NCBI GenBank assembly: GCA_017387565.1
Contig: JAFOEY010000004.1
Coordinates: 1-64,000 of the forward strand
Direction: 5' to 3'
DNA: 64,000 nucleotides
Source of the DNA: Lachnospiraceae bacterium
GTDB taxonomy: Bacteria > Bacillota > Clostridia > Lachnospirales > Lachnospiraceae
Shown here: piece by piece, positions 61,937 through 64,000 of the stretch
How the letters are laid out: each line of letters begins with the position of its first letter
Position numbering within the stretch: the first letter of the stretch is position 1
The notes under the pieces: model-generated
Database searches by the model: none
Seen by the model: only the letters and a program-made list of their open reading frames with translations
Told to the model about the DNA's origin: nothing
Made by a program: the position numbers and the translations under genes

Positions 61937-64000
61937 TTATATGGTTGCTATATCAATCAAATTCAATTTATCCTTCTTGCCATTTTCCAGACTTGTCAGA
62001 AGTGCATTTGCCGTATCTAAGCTTGTCAGACAATTGACACCGGTCTCAATTGCGGTTCTTCTGATTAAGAAACCGTCTCTTGACTTATCCCGTCCCTGTG
62101 TCGGTGTATCAATTACCAGGTCAATACGGTGTCCAAGCAGTAAATCCATAACCGTCGGTGATTCCTGTTGGATTTTATTAACCTTTCTGGCTGCGACGCC
62201 TGCATCTTTTAATGCCTTTGCCGTAGAACGTGTTGCATAAATGGTATATCCCAGCTTTTCAAATCGTCTGCCGATTTCAATGGCCTCTCCCTTGTCCGCA
62301 TCTTTTACGGTAATAATCAACTGCTTGTGCTTCGGAAGATCAATACCGGCTCCTAAAAACGCTTTGTACAAAGCTTCATCAAAGCTCTCGGCAATGCCAA
62401 GACATTCTCCGGTAGACTTCATTTCCGGTCCTAAGCTGATTTCCGCACCACGGATTTTTTCAAACGAGAATACCGGCATTTTGATTGCAAAGTAATCGGC
62501 TTTGGGCTGAAGTCCGGGCTCATAGCCCAAATCCCTGATTTTTTTACCGATAATGACTTCCGTTGCCAGATCTACAATCGGAATTCCCGTCACTTTACTG
62601 ATATAGGGAACGGTACGCGAGGATCTGGGATTGACTTCAATAACATAAACCTCATCACCCATGGCAATAAACTGAATATTAATCAGACCGATAACATGTA
62701 GCGCTTTTGCGAGACGTCTGGAATATTCTGCAATCGTCTCTCTGACTTTATCGCTGATTGTCGGTGCCGGATATACGGAAATACTATCTCCGGAATGTAC
62801 ACCGGTACGCTCAATATGTTCCATAATACCCGGAATTAAGATATCGGTTCCGTCACAGACAGCATCGACTTCCAACTCTTTTCCCTGCAAATATTTATCT
62901 ACCAAAATCGGATGATCCTGGGCATAACGGTTGATAACCGCCATAAACTCTTCAATCTCGGCATCATTTAACGCAATCTGCATGCCCTGTCCACCCAATA
63001 CATAGGACGGACGAACCAGTACCGGATAACCAAGTCTGTTGGCAACTTCTTTGGCTTCTTCTGCTGTATATACGGTTCCGCCTGCTGCCCTCGGAATACC
63101 GGTCTCTTCCAAAATCTTATCAAACAATTCTCTGTCTTCGGCAGCATCCACATCTTCGGCCTTGGTACCTAAAATCGGAACTCCCATCTTCATCAGGCTT
63201 TCCGTTAATTTAATTGCTGTCTGACCACCGAACTGAACCACGGCTCCATCCGGTTTTTCAAGACGGACAATGTTTTCCACATCCTCCGGTGTCAGAGGCT
63301 CAAAATACAATTTATCTGCGATATCAAAGTCAGTTGAAACTGTTTCCGGATTGTTATTTACGATAATGGTTTCATAGCCCGCTTTTGAAAACGCCCATGT
63401 GGCATGAACGGAGCAATAGTCAAATTCCACACCCTGACCGATACGGATAGGACCGGAGCCCAAAACCAGAACTTTCTTTTCCGGTCTTGTTTCTACGGCT
63501 TCATTTTCCGAACCGAATACCGAATAATAATAAGGGGTTGCCGCCTCAAATTCTGCGGCACAGGTATCTACCATCTTGAAAGCGGCAACGATACCATTGT
63601 CATAACGCATCTGACGAATTTCTGTCTCACTCTTTCCGGTAAGCTTTGCAATCACATTATCCGGGAATTCCAGACGCTTTGCCTCTTTCAATAACTCTAC
63701 CGTGAGGTCAGAGTTTTTCAATTGTTGTTCCATTTCAACCAGAATGGCGATTTTATCAATAAACCAGATATCAACTTTGGTAATATCATGAATGGTTTCA
63801 TAATCAATCCCCTTGCGGATTGCTTCCGCAATGATAAAGATTCTCTGGTCATCCACAATTTTCAAGCGTTCTTTTAAGTCTTCAACGGAATATTCCGAAA
63901 AATCATAACTCATTAAAGAATCGACATGCTGCTCCAATGAGCGGAGTGCTTTCATCAAAGCACCTTCGAAATTGTTACAGATACTCATGACCTCACCGGT
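61937..64000 (-). CDS. carB: Carbamoyl-phosphate synthase large subunit (partial, C-terminal two thirds)
   Basis: At least 687 codons; the frame runs through the window end (the residues before MSICNNFEGAL are TGEV, as in CarB), so about 380 N-terminal residues are missing. Seen are the end of the first ATP-grasp half, the oligomerisation domain (about 30-150), the second ATP-grasp half with VLGSGPIRIGQGVEFDY, VRPSYVLGGQGM and VEVNPRSSRTVPYIS, and the C-terminal MGS-like allosteric domain with TPTQGRDKSRDG. The enzyme makes carbamoyl phosphate for pyrimidines and arginine. carA would be expected outside the window. Confidence 0.96.
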   Translation of the reverse strand, partial: TGEVMSICNNFEGALMKALRSLEQHVDSLMSYDFSEYSVEDLKERLKIVDDQRIFIIAEAIRKGIDYETIHDITKVDIWFIDKIAILVEMEQQLKNSDLTVELLKEAKRLEFPDNVIAKLTGKSETEIRQMRYDNGIVAAFKMVDTCAAEFEAATPYYYSVFGSENEAVETRPEKKVLVLGSGPIRIGQGVEFDYCSVHATWAFSKAGYETIIVNNNPETVSTDFDIADKLYFEPLTPEDVENIVRLEKPDGAVVQFGGQTAIKLTESLMKMGVPILGTKAEDVDAAEDRELFDKILEETGIPRAAGGTVYTAEEAKEVANRLGYPVLVRPSYVLGGQGMQIALNDAEIEEFMAVINRYAQDHPILVDKYLQGKELEVDAVCDGTDILIPGIMEHIERTGVHSGDSISVYPAPTISDKVRETIAEYSRRLAKALHVIGLINIQFIAMGDEVYVIEVNPRSSRTVPYISKVTGIPIVDLATEVIIGKKIRDLGYEPGLQPKADYFAIKMPVFSFEKIRGAEISLGPEMKSTGECLGIAESFDEALYKAFLGAGIDLPKHKQLIITVKDADKGEAIEIGRRFEKLGYTIYATRSTAKALKDAGVAARKVNKIQQESPTVMDLLLGHRIDLVIDTPTQGRDKSRDGFLIRRTAIETGVNCLTSLDTANALLTSLENGKKDKLNLIDIATI

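Noticed and set aside
1-64000. CRISPR array or prophage
   Set aside because: The tandem repeats seen are contiguous units without unique spacers of constant length, and no cas, integrase, terminase or capsid genes are present.

Overview
The window is chromosomal DNA of a low-GC, Gram-positive anaerobe of the class Clostridia, most likely a motile gut or rumen member of the Lachnospiraceae. Supporting points are a sporulation-type sigma factor (sigH), a T-box-controlled cysE-cysS-mrnC-rlmB-sigH operon, a MecA adaptor, a Feo iron system with a DtxR regulator, a methyl-accepting chemotaxis protein and many cyclic-di-GMP and two-component proteins. Genus is not determined from sequence alone. Most genes lie on the minus strand.

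Layout. 1-2.9 kb: class A penicillin-binding protein preceded by a dispersed intergenic repeat. 3-7.3 kb: an unrecognised 905-aa membrane protein coupled to a degenerate membrane kinase with an intact receiver domain. 7.4-8.1 kb: coiled-coil protein and tRNA-Thr. 8.2-12.8 kb: the cysteine/translation operon behind a T-box with a TGC (Cys) specifier. 12.8-23.3 kb: ABC-F ATPase, DUF4349 lipoprotein, YeiH-type transporter, asparaginase plus adenine deaminase, CPBP protease, and a PurF-like protein lacking the catalytic N-terminal cysteine. 23.6-32.7 kb: chemoreceptor, diguanylate cyclase, SurE, a zinc-ribbon/leucine-rich-repeat membrane protein and a membrane-fused spermidine-synthase-like protein. 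33-37.1 kb: iron uptake cluster (atypical Fur-like protein, FeoB-associated Cys-rich peptide, FeoB, FeoA, divergent DtxR regulator) with palindromic operators of the type GTTAGT-N4-ACTAAC. 37.1-46 kb: MFS transporter and divergent AraC regulator, Hpt protein, ferredoxin, CHASE2/HD-GYP phosphodiesterase, zinc-ribbon membrane protein, AAA/DUF4143 ATPase. 46.2-50.4 kb: hybrid histidine kinase next to an unusual lipoprotein joining a solute-binding domain to a 5'-nucleotidase C-terminal-like domain. 51.6-54.8 kb: inositol-phosphatase family enzyme, tRNA-Val and tRNA-Met, and a small AT-rich accessory patch (AAA ATPase and two small genes). 54.8-64 kb: ispF with a cysteine tail, greA, mecA-argS-queH, a Cache/GGDEF/EAL protein with a repeat tail, and the 3' two thirds of carB, cut by the window end.

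The most notable non-coding signal is a dispersed repeat family of about 185 bp with imperfect terminal inverted repeats and internal hairpins, present as one complete copy, one window-truncated copy, one rearranged copy and three short end-derivatives, all intergenic. Several unrelated short tandem repeats (12 to 38 bp) also sit in intergenic DNA. Protein-level candidates worth attention are the solute-binding/5'-nucleotidase-like lipoprotein with its hybrid kinase, the PurF-like protein without its nucleophile, the IspF cysteine tail, and the pair formed by the 905-aa membrane protein and the degenerate kinase-receiver.
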